The notes: generated by a model from the letters alone, not told the origin. Numbered from the stretch's first letter, positions 24,093 through 33,426 are shown. The stretch: 64,000 nt of DNA from Glutamicibacter sp. PS (GCA_031317595.1 JANCMB010000001.1:2102971-2166970), one strand, 5' to 3'. Translations and numbers: made by a program.

Positions 24093-25607
24093 ATGGAAAT
24101 CGTCAATGGCGCCATCGTCATCATTTATCTCCTAGGGATGCTCGCTTTCGGCTGGTGGGGCAAGACCCGCACGCACTCCAACTCGGACTTCCTCGTCGCG
24201 GGCCGTCGACTCGGCCCCGTGCTCTACACCGGCACCATGTCAGCCCTCGTGCTCGGTGGCGCCTCCACCGTCGGCGGCGTCGGACTCGGTTACAAATTTG
24301 GCCTCTCCGGGGCCTGGCTCGTTGCGGCCATCGGTATCGGAGTGGCCGCCTTATCGCTATTCTTCGCGCCAAAAATCCAGCGCTTGAAGATCTTTACCGT
24401 TTCGCAGATGCTGAGCCTGCGTTATGGCTCGAAGACGGCCACGAACGGCTCTGGCGTGGTGATGCTCGGCTACACGCTTATGCTGGCCGCTACCTCCACC
24501 GGCGCCTACGCCACGGTCTTCACCGTCATTTTCGGTTGGGACCGCTGGCTGGCGATCCTCATCGGCGGCGCCATTGTGCTGATTTACTCCACCATTGGCG
24601 GCATGTGGTCGATTACCCTGGCTGATCAGGTCCAGTTCTTCATCACCACCGTTGGCGTCTTTGCGCTGATGTTGCCCTTCACGCTGTCGTCGGCAGGCGG
24701 ACTTTCAGCTATTCGCGACCGCCTCGAAGCCGAGTTCTTCACCTGGGACGGCATTGGCACCCAGACCATCATCACTTACTTCGTCGTCTATGGCCTTGGC
24801 ATGTTGATCGGTCAGGACATCTGGCAGCGCGTCTTCACCGCCCGTACCGACAAGGTCGCCCAATGGGGTGGGCTGACCTCCGGGGTCTATTGCATCATCT
24901 ACGGTGTCGCCGGCGCGATGGTGGGTATGGGCGCTCGTGTGGCGCTACCGGGACTGGCCGAAACCGCGAAGGACAACCCGGACGTTGTCTTCGGTACCGT
25001 GGCCAGCGACCTGCTACCCATCGGTCTCGGCGGCATCGTGCTGGCCGCCGCCTTGGCCGCCATGATGTCCACCGCCTCCGGCGCCCTGATTGCCTCGGCC
25101 ACCGTTGCTCGCAACGACGTGTTGCCCGTTGTGGCCAACCTATTCGGTCGCACGGTGCAGGTGGATCACGAGAGCAACCCGGAAGAAGACGTGAAGTCCA
25201 ACCGCTACTGGGTGCTGGGGCTCGGCGTGCTGATCATGTTGCTGGCCATCGTCTTTACCGACGTGGTGGCCGCGTTGACCATCGCCTACGACATCCTCGT
25301 CGGCGGTCTGCTGGTCTCGATCCTCGGCGGACTGATCTGGCGCCGCGGCACCGGTATCGGTGCGGCCTCCTCCATGGCCGCCGGGGCGCTGGTGACCCTT
25401 GGCACCATGATCTACCTCGAGATTCAGGCCGAAGCACCCTTCGCCGGCGTGTACGCCAACGAACCGATCTACTACGGCCTGGCCATTTCCGCCATCGTTT
25501 ACGTGGTCGTTTCCTTGGCCACCAAGCCGACCGATGACTCGGTTCTCGCACACTGGAGCGAACGCTTGTCCGGTCACTCGACCGAGGAAGGCGTGCGCCG
25601 CAGTTAG
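24093..25607 (+). CDS. Sodium:solute symporter (SSS family)
   Basis: This 504-residue transporter has about 13 TM helices and typical SSS segments: SDFLVAGRRLGPVLYTGTMSALVLGGASTVGG near the N-terminus, IYSTIGGMWSITLADQVQFF, and ALAAMMSTASGALIASATVARND. It imports an organic solute with sodium. The neighbouring cupin regulator, ureohydrolase and ThDP enzyme suggest a guanidino compound or amino acid. AGGGA lies 5 nt before ATG 24093 (a second ATG at 24090 is too close to it). A strong terminator follows. Confidence 0.9.
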   Translation: MEIVNGAIVIIYLLGMLAFGWWGKTRTHSNSDFLVAGRRLGPVLYTGTMSALVLGGASTVGGVGLGYKFGLSGAWLVAAIGIGVAALSLFFAPKIQRLKIFTVSQMLSLRYGSKTATNGSGVVMLGYTLMLAATSTGAYATVFTVIFGWDRWLAILIGGAIVLIYSTIGGMWSITLADQVQFFITTVGVFALMLPFTLSSAGGLSAIRDRLEAEFFTWDGIGTQTIITYFVVYGLGMLIGQDIWQRVFTARTDKVAQWGGLTSGVYCIIYGVAGAMVGMGARVALPGLAETAKDNPDVVFGTVASDLLPIGLGGIVLAAALAAMMSTASGALIASATVARNDVLPVVANLFGRTVQVDHESNPEEDVKSNRYWVLGLGVLIMLLAIVFTDVVAALTIAYDILVGGLLVSILGGLIWRRGTGIGAASSMAAGALVTLGTMIYLEIQAEAPFAGVYANEPIYYGLAISAIVYVVVSLATKPTDDSVLAHWSERLSGHSTEEGVRRS

Positions 25608-25627
25608 CCGGGGCACCCGCTGACCGG

Positions 25628-25668
25628 CAGGGGCCGCGGACCACTTGGTTCGCGGCCCCTGTTCTTTT
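25628..25668 (+). terminator. Intrinsic terminator after symporter gene
   Basis: The arms CAGGGGCCGCG (25628-25638) and CGCGGCCCCTG (25651-25661) are perfectly complementary. They are followed by TTCTTTTGCT. Confidence 0.85.
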
Positions 25669-25695
25669 GCTCGTGATCTTCCTAGGCTATGGACC

Positions 25696-26220
25696 ATGAG
25701 TCTTAGTCAGGATCCAGGCGCGCAACGCGTTCGAGAGTACCTCAACGAAGCGCGAGAAGCAGTGTTATGGAAATGCGCCGACCTGTCGGAGGCCCAAGCC
25801 CGGCAGGAAATGACCGCCACCGGAAGTAGCATCATCGGCATCGTGCATCATTTGACGGCAACGGAGTACGCCTACTTCGGCGAATGCCTGGGCAGAACTC
25901 CGCAGGATGAGCACATGCGTCAGGTGCTGGCCAGCGACGACCCACAGGCAGAATTCACCGTCCCGAAAGAGCTGACCCTGCCCGAGGTCTGCGAAAACTA
26001 CCGTCGCGCCATCGCCTTCGCCGAAGCCGCCTGCGACGAGCTCGAGCCCACCACCGCGGCCGAAGTAACCTGGTGGGTCAAGCACCGGCACACCAATCTG
26101 GCGCGCCTCGTCACCCACATGTTCGGCGAAACAGCCCGCCATGCCGGTCATATCGACATCTTGCGCGAACAGCTCGACGGCTTCGCCGGGCTGTACGCCC
26201 ACGCCCCGAATCTGCCGTAA
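25696..26220 (+). CDS. DinB-family protein (DUF664)
   Basis: This 174-residue four-helix bundle has the three His positions of the DinB metal site: GIVHHLTATEYAYF early, and HMFGETARHAGHIDILREQLDG at the end. Related proteins use bacillithiol or mycothiol, or are of unknown activity. ATG at 25696 lies 7 nt after TAGGCT (25683-25688), so the transcript appears leaderless. An earlier start at 25645 would lie in the terminator hairpin. Confidence 0.85.
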   Translation: MSLSQDPGAQRVREYLNEAREAVLWKCADLSEAQARQEMTATGSSIIGIVHHLTATEYAYFGECLGRTPQDEHMRQVLASDDPQAEFTVPKELTLPEVCENYRRAIAFAEAACDELEPTTAAEVTWWVKHRHTNLARLVTHMFGETARHAGHIDILREQLDGFAGLYAHAPNLP

Positions 26221-26390
26221 CAGAATTCGGTAGGCCACTCCGTACGGTAACATCGGCTTTGTAGCTTCACGAGATGTGGCGCCAAGCTCCGACTGGCCAC
26301 ACACCAACCCCAAGTTCATGGGTGGTTCGGATGAAGAAGCGGTCCGTGTGCCATTGCCACGGGCAAGAGCTTTAGCGCGAAGGATCGCCC

Positions 26391-26657
26391 ATGGCCGACG
26401 CCGTGTTTCCCTTGATCGATACCCATGCCAATGTTGTCCAATTCCGTCGACAGGGCCACTGGGAAGAATGGGGCATAGCCAATCCCCACGAACTGCTACG
26501 TACGCTCTCGCGCGCGGTCGATCGGCCACGCTTCGACGCCGAAACACAGCAATTGTTGATCCGCACCGCGGCGCGTGGAGCTCGCGGAGGCCGACTGCGC
26601 GTATTTAGTCTTGCCAAATTCCCCAGTCCCGCTTCGCTGGCTAGTGTGGGGAGCTGA
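26391..26657 (+). CDS. Small protein of unknown function
   Basis: This 88-residue product begins MADAVFPLIDTHANVVQF and has a basic second half. GAAGGA lies 6 nt before the ATG, an in-frame stop codon sits 15 nt upstream, and codon use matches neighbours. I see no known domain, membrane segment or signal peptide. It ends 55 nt before the ferritin-VIT1 gene and could share its transcript. The gene-free 170 bp before it (26221-26390) hold no clear feature. Confidence 0.5.
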   Translation: MADAVFPLIDTHANVVQFRRQGHWEEWGIANPHELLRTLSRAVDRPRFDAETQQLLIRTAARGARGGRLRVFSLAKFPSPASLASVGS

Positions 26658-26712
26658 GAAGTTCGCCTTCGCCGGGCCTAGCAGCCCGGCTTTGCCCCAG
26701 GAGCAACCACGC

Positions 26713-27819
26713 ATGAGTAGCGACAGCTCGTCAGCACAGCCCACCCCGGCACAGATCCGCCGTTGGCGGCGCTATTTGGCCGACGAAATCGCCGAAGGCG
26801 CCATCTATCGAGAGCTGGCCGAACGCCGCACAGGGCAAGAACGGCAGATCCTGCTGGGGCTCGCGGAGGCCGAAGAACGACATGAGGCCTATTGGCGAAC
26901 CAAGCTCGGCGAGCATGCACGCCATGTGCGCCCCTCGACCCGCCGCATGTTCCTGCGCTGGTTGGCACGTCACTTCGGGTCGGTCTTCGTGCTGGCCTTG
27001 GCCCAGCGCGCGGAAAGTAGCTCCCCCTACGAAAAGGATGCCGACGCCACCGCACAGATGGCGGCGGACGAACAGGTACACGAGGAAGTCATCAGGGCGT
27101 TAGCCACGGCGGGACGGGCACGCCTCTCGGGCAATTTCCGGGCCGCGGTTTTCGGGGCCAACGACGGTTTGGTCTCCAACTTGGCCCTCGTCATGGGCAT
27201 CGGGGCCACCGGCGTGGCCTCTGGTTTCGTGTTGTTCTCGGGTATCGCGGGCCTGCTGGCCGGCGCGCTGTCCATGGCAGCCGGTGAGTATGTGTCGGTA
27301 CGGTCGCAACGTGAGCTGCTGACCGCCTCGCGGCCCACACAGGTTACTCTCGCGGCGGCCCCGAATCTGGACCTCGATGCAAATGAGCTTGTGCTGATCT
27401 ACAAGGCGCGCGGTATGAGCGACGAAGATGCCGAGCACCGGGTTGCCGAACGCATGGGCCTATTTACCTGTGACTGCAACCCGTCTTTCTCCTTGCATCC
27501 AGAGGCCCGCGCCGAAGAACTTGAGAAGGAGCACGAGGAGCTTGGCTCGGCCCCGGGCGCGGCAGCTTCCTCCTTCGCCTTTTTCGCCTCCGGCGCCGTC
27601 ATCCCGATCCTGCCGTATATCTTCGGTCTGTCGGGCACCGGCGCGGTCGTGCTCTCGCTAGTCCTCGTCGGTTTGGCGCTGCTTGGTACCGGCGGCGTGG
27701 TGGGGCTGCTCTCCGGCGCTTCTCCGCTCAAGCGCGGCTTGCGTCAGCTCGGCATCGGATTGGGGGCGGCGGCGGTCACCTACTGCCTTGGTCTGCTCTT
27801 CGAGACCACCGCCGTCTAA
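26713..27819 (+). CDS. Ferritin-like/VIT1 fusion iron transporter (MbfA-like)
   Basis: The 368 residues combine two modules. Residues about 10-140 form a rubrerythrin/ferritin-like helical bundle (YLADEIAEGAIYRELAER, LAEAEERHEAYW, ADEQVHEEVIRAL) with diiron-type Glu and His ligands. Residues about 145-368 form a VIT1/CCC1 iron-manganese transporter (AVFGANDGLVSNLALVMGI, LLAGALSMAAGEYVSVRSQRELL). In rhizobia such fusions (MbfA) export iron and protect against iron and peroxide stress. ATG at 26713 follows an AGGAG 9 nt upstream. The gene converges on a phosphatase gene with only 2 nt between stop codons. Confidence 0.9.
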   Translation: MSSDSSSAQPTPAQIRRWRRYLADEIAEGAIYRELAERRTGQERQILLGLAEAEERHEAYWRTKLGEHARHVRPSTRRMFLRWLARHFGSVFVLALAQRAESSSPYEKDADATAQMAADEQVHEEVIRALATAGRARLSGNFRAAVFGANDGLVSNLALVMGIGATGVASGFVLFSGIAGLLAGALSMAAGEYVSVRSQRELLTASRPTQVTLAAAPNLDLDANELVLIYKARGMSDEDAEHRVAERMGLFTCDCNPSFSLHPEARAEELEKEHEELGSAPGAAASSFAFFASGAVIPILPYIFGLSGTGAVVLSLVLVGLALLGTGGVVGLLSGASPLKRGLRQLGIGLGAAAVTYCLGLLFETTAV

Positions 27820-27821
27820 CC

Positions 27822-28619
27822 TCACCGGCCTTCGTTTGGCTCCACATCCCAGCTCTCGAGCGTGGCCTTGGACCAGCTGCCGTAGGTTGGGTTCGGTAAG
27901 ACGAACCATTCCCGGCCAAACTTGTCAGCTTGCTGCTGCACCAGTTCACGCTGGGTTTCCAGGTCGCTTCCGGCATAGGCAGCGTCGAAGTCATGCATCG
28001 TGTCGCCCAGTTGCATGACCACGCGGTGCTCGCTCTCTACCGCCGCCCGTCGTTCCTCCTTGGGAGGCCCGAGCAACAGCACCTGGTCTTCGACGGCCTG
28101 CGGTAGGCCCAAGCGCTGTAGGTCCGCCAACGTATCGTCGAGGTTCGCTTCGGTCCGATCGGAAATGTAGTAGATGTGCACCCCGAGCTCGTCGGCTCGT
28201 TTAAAGAAGTCCAAGGCCCCGTGGATGAGCGTGGGGTCGCCTTCGCGTTCCCAATGGTCCCAGGTGTCCCAGGTGCTGTAGTCGTGGCAGTTTTCTAAGT
28301 CGCGCGCAAGCAGGGCGCTGTTATCGATGGCGGTCTCATCCAGGTCGGTGATGATGGCCAGGTCTTCGCGGAGTTTGCCGCTTCGTCCCTTGGAGGCCTG
28401 CTGGACCACTTTTTCGAGTTGCTGCGTGGCCAGCGCGTAGGTTTGCCCCTGCAAGGCCATGGCCTCGGCCGATTGTTGTTGCCAGCGCAACCCCATGGCA
28501 TATTCCGCGACCTCACAGTGGCCCTCGGCCCCCGCGGCGGCCGGCTCACCGCTGACTAGCGCGTACCCGCCCACGCCACCAATGGCGAGGGTAGCTGCCA
28601 CAGCAATCGTCTTCTTCAT
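27822..28619 (-). CDS. Secreted acid phosphatase, lipoprotein e(P4)/class C family
   Basis: The 265-residue product has an N-terminal signal peptide (MKKTIAVAATLAIGGVGGYALV). The HAD phosphatase motifs are ITDLDETAIDNSALL (nucleophile motif, as DLDETMLDNS in P4), YYISDRTEANL and MQLGDTMHDFD. P4-type enzymes dephosphorylate nucleotides and other phosphomonoesters outside the membrane. There is no convincing lipobox Cys, so it may be secreted or N-terminally anchored. ATG at 28619 has GGAGG 7 nt upstream. Confidence 0.9.
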   Translation of the reverse strand: MKKTIAVAATLAIGGVGGYALVSGEPAAAGAEGHCEVAEYAMGLRWQQQSAEAMALQGQTYALATQQLEKVVQQASKGRSGKLREDLAIITDLDETAIDNSALLARDLENCHDYSTWDTWDHWEREGDPTLIHGALDFFKRADELGVHIYYISDRTEANLDDTLADLQRLGLPQAVEDQVLLLGPPKEERRAAVESEHRVVMQLGDTMHDFDAAYAGSDLETQRELVQQQADKFGREWFVLPNPTYGSWSKATLESWDVEPNEGR

Positions 28620-28727
28620 ATCGTTTCCTCCATGCGGTACGAACCGGTACTCCGACCGGCCTAACCGCGCCAACGCTAGCAAAGATCGTTGCCTACGTCA
28701 CAGGGTGTTCCGTGATGTGTACACTCG

Positions 28728-29921
28728 CTAGCTTTGCAGCGTCGCACGGGTACGACGGCGTAGCGGTTGGACCGACTGCAGGAACTCCACGGCCGCGGCC
28801 CCCGAGTCCACCAGGGCAATCCGGAAGCGCATTGCCTTACCGGCGGACAAGGCTTTGAGCAACGGGTACACCGGCAGGGTTTTCGTCCAATGTTCGACGC
28901 CGACCAACACGATCGGGGTCACACGCGCCGAGGGGGCATAGTAGTTTTCGCATGCGTCTTGGAAAATCTCCTGCACCGTACCGGCGGATCCGGGCAGCAC
29001 GATGATCCCGCCGTTGGACTGCTCGAGAAGGATCGATTCACGCATCGAGTTGGCGAAGAACTTTGCAATGTGGCTGGCAAACAGGTTCGGTGGCTCGTGC
29101 CCATAAAACCAGGTCGGTATGCCCAGCGAACAGCCCGTGCGGGCAAAACGTTGTTGCACCGCCAGCGCGCTCCGCGCCCATGCGGTGCGACTATCCTGAG
29201 CCAGGGGTGCCTCGGCCAACATGTCGATGGCCTCATCAATTTGCGGGTTCTCGTAACCCGCCAGCCAGGCTCCGGCATTCGCCGCTTCCATCGCACCCGG
29301 GCCTCCCCCGGTGGCCACGCTATACCCGCTGCGTGTTAGCAACGCGCCGAGGTGTACCGCTTGGGCGTAGCTCTCGCTTCCGCGAACACAATCATGTCCG
29401 CCCATCACCCCAACGATCGGCGAGCGCGAGAACTTGCCCTCATACACCTCGTGCTCCAATGCTCGAGCGACGTGGTGATCATGCAGCGTTGTGGCCAGCG
29501 CGAATTCCTCGGTCGGCCGGCCGGGCACCGCCTGTTGTTGGGCAAAGGCGTAGATCCGCGCGTCGGGCACCTGCCGGTACCGGAGTTGCTCAATTCCGGC
29601 ATACAGCTCCTCGGCGGTATACAGCGCACGGCGTTGGGCGTTGAAGGGTGCGACCTCGGTCGACTGCCCCAGACAGAGTGCCCCGTGCAGTTGCACCTGT
29701 TCTTGCACCCCGTCGGCGAAGGTGCACCCGATGAAAAGGCACCCCGTGTAGTCCAAGCGACGTAACATCCCGGTACGCTCACGCAAGTCGAGTTGATGAA
29801 CCCGCCAATTGCGGGCCAAGGCTGCATCGGTTTCCACCGCGGTAGTGGCCAACCGATCGAACTCGGCCAGGCTCGTGATGTTCACGGCCCGTGAGGGCAA
29901 CAGTGAGTAGGACTGCGACAT
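28728..29921 (-). CDS. LOG-family (Rossmann, lysine-decarboxylase-like) protein
   Basis: The C-terminal two thirds of this 397-residue protein match the LOG/TIGR00730 fold: VGVMGGHDCVRGS, GGGPGAMEAANAG and VLPGSAGTVQEIFQDAC (PGGxGTxxE with Ser for Gly). Plant and bacterial LOG proteins are cytokinin-ribotide phosphoribohydrolases. Longer versions with an N-terminal extension of about 130 residues, as here, have unknown substrates. The gene diverges from the SNF2 helicase gene over 87 bp. Confidence 0.8.
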   Translation of the reverse strand: MSQSYSLLPSRAVNITSLAEFDRLATTAVETDAALARNWRVHQLDLRERTGMLRRLDYTGCLFIGCTFADGVQEQVQLHGALCLGQSTEVAPFNAQRRALYTAEELYAGIEQLRYRQVPDARIYAFAQQQAVPGRPTEEFALATTLHDHHVARALEHEVYEGKFSRSPIVGVMGGHDCVRGSESYAQAVHLGALLTRSGYSVATGGGPGAMEAANAGAWLAGYENPQIDEAIDMLAEAPLAQDSRTAWARSALAVQQRFARTGCSLGIPTWFYGHEPPNLFASHIAKFFANSMRESILLEQSNGGIIVLPGSAGTVQEIFQDACENYYAPSARVTPIVLVGVEHWTKTLPVYPLLKALSAGKAMRFRIALVDSGAAAVEFLQSVQPLRRRTRATLQS

Positions 29922-30008
29922 GGCACTACGCTACGCGCACCGGAGGCCGAACGCATCAAGGCGACACCGAAATTTCGGCCCCGGCGCGGATCGTGAAACG
30001 ATATACGG

Positions 30009-33000
30009 ATGAACGATGCCGCACCGATCCTCGATTCCAGAGTGCTTCTGGCTTATTTGGGCAATGCGCCCTATTTCTATGGCCAGCAGTTAGCGGCGCA
30101 GGAGGCCGTGACGATCTCCTGCGAGTTCGACAATGAGAAGCACACCATCACGGGGCGGATTCTGGAGACGGCCGAGGAGCAAGAAGAGCCTCAGGTACTG
30201 GCCGAGCCGGGCCTGAAATTGGTGCGTTCTGGTAGCGGCTGGCAGATCGACGAAGCCTGGTGTGACTGCGAACAAGCCCCGAAATGCAAGCATATCGCCG
30301 CTTTGGCCATCACCAGTGGCAAGCAAGCCAGCTCCACCCCCGCGACCGGCACCCCGGCAACCGTCGAACGTTCCCACGCGGCTTGGGAAGAAACCATTAA
30401 CTCCTGGTATGAGCCACTGGAAAACGATCCGGAAGCGGGGTTGACCGGTTCGGCCAATGACCCGGTCACACCGATGGCATTGCAGGTCATGCTTTTCGAC
30501 GCGCATGACGCCTCCGCTACCCAGTGGGCACCGACCGGGCATCAGCTGCCGGCCGCGGTGCGCCATCAGCGCTTCCGCCTCGGCGTGCGCCCCATGGTGC
30601 GCAACGCCGAAGGTCGCTGGGTGCGCGGCCAACTGCGCTGGACCACGCTGGTGTACAAAACCTTTGGCTGGAACCTGTTGCGCACCCAGCATCACTGGTT
30701 CGCCCGTTTTGCGGCGCTGGCCCATGCCAACACGCAGCTGCAGTTCAAGGTGGATGAGGACTGGCTGTACCTCGACGAGTATTCCTCGCCGTTACTGTGG
30801 TCGATGCTCGAGGAAACCTCGGCGCTGGGCATCGAGCTCTTGCCGATGCGCGCAGAGACCAGCATCGTATTGCTCGAGCCAGCCACCCATGAACTTCAGG
30901 GACACTGCGATGAGACCGGTGACATACATTTGACCGGTGCCTTGCGGCTGGGCGAGGAGATCATCCCGCTCTCCGCCGACACCCCCGCAGGGACCATCGG
31001 TAACCACGGCTACTACCTACAACGTCAGCAGCCGTCGCAGATCTTGTTGGCCCCGAGCCGGGAACCCCTGCCGACCGAGACCCGGCGCTGGTTCACCCAC
31101 CGCGAGCCACTTCAGATTCCGCAGGATGACCGCGAGCATTTCCTCGCCGACAGCTACCCCTTACTCGCTCGCCGTTTCGCGGTGCGCAGCATCGATGAGC
31201 AGCTGCAACTGCCCGAGCTGCAACCCCCGGTGGTGCGTGCCCGGGTGGACTATAAGCGCAGTACTGCCAGCGGTAGCACCGAAGATACGGCCGAGCTGTC
31301 CTTCACCATCAAGTACCCGGGGATCGATGAACGCCACGATGTTCATGATGCCGCCGCCGAACGCGAACTGATTGCGCTGGTCGACGACCTGTTCACCGAG
31401 CAGACCGGTCTGCACAACGCGGATCTCTCGCCACGCTTCTTTACCGGTGAACAGCTCATTGACTTCGTCTCCTCGCTTCTGCCGGCGCTACAGGGCACCG
31501 AACGTATCGAGGTTGTCGAACGCGGAACCCGACCGGTTTTTCGTCAGCTCTCCGAACTGCCACAGTTGAAAATTAACGCGGTCCCCTCCGAACAAAACGA
31601 CTGGCTGGATCTGGGGCTGTTGATCACGATTGGCTCCTATGAGGTGCCCTTCGCCACCATTGTGAAGGCGCTGAGCACCGGAGCGATGAAGGTCAAACTG
31701 CCCGATGACACCTGGTTTTCCTTGGACCAGCCGCTCTTTGCCAAGCTTAAGGCCCTTGTCGACGAGGCACAGCGGCTCAACGATGTGCCTCCGGAGGGAG
31801 ACCTCCGTGTCACCTTGATGCAGGTCTCGCTCTTCGGCGAACTCGACGAGCTGGCCGAAGGGGTGGACGGGGCGGACTTGTTCATTGCGCGCATGCGTGC
31901 GCTATTGAACATCGCCGAAGCGCCTGACCCGGAGGTCCCAGCGGCGCTAGATGCCACGCTGCGCCCCTACCAGCGCGAGGGATACGCCTGGCTGACCAGG
32001 CTCTACCACGGTGGTTTCGGCGGAATTCTGGCCGACGACATGGGGCTGGGTAAAACACTGCAGACCATCGCCCTGATTCTGCACGTCCACGAGGTCTGGG
32101 CCGACGCGACGGCCAAGGAACAGCTGCCTGCCGCCCAGCGGCAGCGTGCCCCGTTCCTGGTGGTGGCCCCTAGCTCGGTGGTCTCCAACTGGGAAACCGA
32201 AATTCGACGTTTTGCCCCGGGGCTCAATGTGGCCAGCGTGGATGGCACCCTCGCCGCGGCCGAAGACCTCGCACAACTCTGTGCGAGCAATGACATCGTC
32301 TTGACCACCTATACGCTACTTCGGCTCAACGACGAACTCTACGAAGGTCAGCGCTTCGCCGGTCTGGTGCTGGATGAGGCACAGTTCGTGAAGAACCGCT
32401 CCACCAAGGCCTACCGGGTCGCTGGCAATCTAGACGCCCCGTTCAAGCTCGCGGTCACCGGTACCCCGATGGAGAACAACCTCACCGAGTTGGGCTCGTT
32501 ACTGCACCTGATCGCCCCGGCACTGTTTATTAGTACCGCGAAGTTTAACCGGCAGTTCGCCCGGCCCATCGAGGTGCTCGGCGACATCGATACTCTGAAC
32601 TTGTTGCAGCGGCGAATCAAACCCTTCATGTTGCGCCGCACGAAGGAATCGGTGGTGCTCGACCTCCCAGCCAAGCAGGAGCAGCAAGTGCTGGTCACGC
32701 TGACCGAAGAGCATCAGCATGTTTACGACACCCATCTGAACCGTGAACGGCAGAAAATCCTGCGTCTCATTGACGATCTGGATAAGAACCGGTTCACCAT
32801 TTTCCAGTCGCTCACCCATCTGCGTATGTTGGCCTTGGAACCGTCGCTGGTCGACCCCGAGCTGGCCAATGTTCCCGGGTCGAAGCTCGCCGCACTGTTC
32901 GAGCAGTTAGAGGACGTACTCAGCGAGGGGCATCGCGCGTTGGTGTTCTCGCAATTCACCTCGTACCTAAAGGTCTTTGCCCGGCAGCTCGAAGAGCGCG

Positions 33001-33380
33001 GCATCGACTTTGTCTATCTCGATGGCAATACGCGCAATCGTTCCGAGGTCATCAACCAGTTCAAGGAGGGGCGGGCGCCGCTGTTCCTGATTTCGTTGAA
33101 GGCCGGTGGGTTCGGTCTAAACCTCACCGAAGCGGACTACTGTTTCCTGCTGGACCCGTGGTGGAACCCTGCCGTCGAGGCCCAGGCAGTCGATCGTACG
33201 CACCGCATTGGTCAAAAACGTCATGTAATGGTCTACCGGATGATTTCCAAGGGCACCATTGAAGAGAAGGTCGTGGCCCTGCAACAGGCCAAGCGTGAGC
33301 TGATTTCCACGGTTATGGACGACGGCGATGGCTTTGCCAAGGCACTTTCGGCGCAAGATATTCGAGAGCTGCTCGAGTAA
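30009..33380 (+). CDS. SNF2-family DEAD/DEAH helicase with SWIM zinc finger
   Basis: The 1123-residue ATPase starts with a SWIM domain (CDC at 85-87, CKH at 93-95). A long SNF2-associated middle follows. The helicase core has Walker A DDMGLGKT (about 676), DEAQ (about 787), and a C-terminal RecA domain (HRALVFSQFTSYLK, AGGFGLNLTEADYCFLLDPWWNPAVEAQAVDRTHRIGQ). Bacterial HepA-like SNF2 proteins remodel nucleoprotein complexes. The precise job of this SWIM type is unknown. No methylase, nuclease or DISARM-like partner is next to it, so a defence role is not indicated. Confidence 0.93.
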   Translation: MNDAAPILDSRVLLAYLGNAPYFYGQQLAAQEAVTISCEFDNEKHTITGRILETAEEQEEPQVLAEPGLKLVRSGSGWQIDEAWCDCEQAPKCKHIAALAITSGKQASSTPATGTPATVERSHAAWEETINSWYEPLENDPEAGLTGSANDPVTPMALQVMLFDAHDASATQWAPTGHQLPAAVRHQRFRLGVRPMVRNAEGRWVRGQLRWTTLVYKTFGWNLLRTQHHWFARFAALAHANTQLQFKVDEDWLYLDEYSSPLLWSMLEETSALGIELLPMRAETSIVLLEPATHELQGHCDETGDIHLTGALRLGEEIIPLSADTPAGTIGNHGYYLQRQQPSQILLAPSREPLPTETRRWFTHREPLQIPQDDREHFLADSYPLLARRFAVRSIDEQLQLPELQPPVVRARVDYKRSTASGSTEDTAELSFTIKYPGIDERHDVHDAAAERELIALVDDLFTEQTGLHNADLSPRFFTGEQLIDFVSSLLPALQGTERIEVVERGTRPVFRQLSELPQLKINAVPSEQNDWLDLGLLITIGSYEVPFATIVKALSTGAMKVKLPDDTWFSLDQPLFAKLKALVDEAQRLNDVPPEGDLRVTLMQVSLFGELDELAEGVDGADLFIARMRALLNIAEAPDPEVPAALDATLRPYQREGYAWLTRLYHGGFGGILADDMGLGKTLQTIALILHVHEVWADATAKEQLPAAQRQRAPFLVVAPSSVVSNWETEIRRFAPGLNVASVDGTLAAAEDLAQLCASNDIVLTTYTLLRLNDELYEGQRFAGLVLDEAQFVKNRSTKAYRVAGNLDAPFKLAVTGTPMENNLTELGSLLHLIAPALFISTAKFNRQFARPIEVLGDIDTLNLLQRRIKPFMLRRTKESVVLDLPAKQEQQVLVTLTEEHQHVYDTHLNRERQKILRLIDDLDKNRFTIFQSLTHLRMLALEPSLVDPELANVPGSKLAALFEQLEDVLSEGHRALVFSQFTSYLKVFARQLEERGIDFVYLDGNTRNRSEVINQFKEGRAPLFLISLKAGGFGLNLTEADYCFLLDPWWNPAVEAQAVDRTHRIGQKRHVMVYRMISKGTIEEKVVALQQAKRELISTVMDDGDGFAKALSAQDIRELLE

Positions 33381-33393
33381 CAGCTTGATTAAT

Positions 33394-33426
33394 CCGGGGC
33401 CAAAGGGAGCGTATTTCCCTCCCCGG
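33394..33426 (+). terminator. Hairpin downstream of SNF2 gene
   Basis: CCGGGG (33394-33399) pairs with CCCCGG (33421-33426), with an inner AGGGA/TCCCT stem. It lies 13 nt after the stop codon. The U-tract is poor. Confidence 0.5.

Noticed and set aside
25765-26547. A 260-codon minus-strand frame over the DinB gene
   Set aside because: It is the antisense of a clear DinB protein and starts without a ribosome binding site. No known domain is visible.
30090-30725. A 211-codon minus-strand frame at the start of the SNF2 gene
   Set aside because: It overlaps the SWIM domain coding sequence, which is intact in the plus frame. No start signal.
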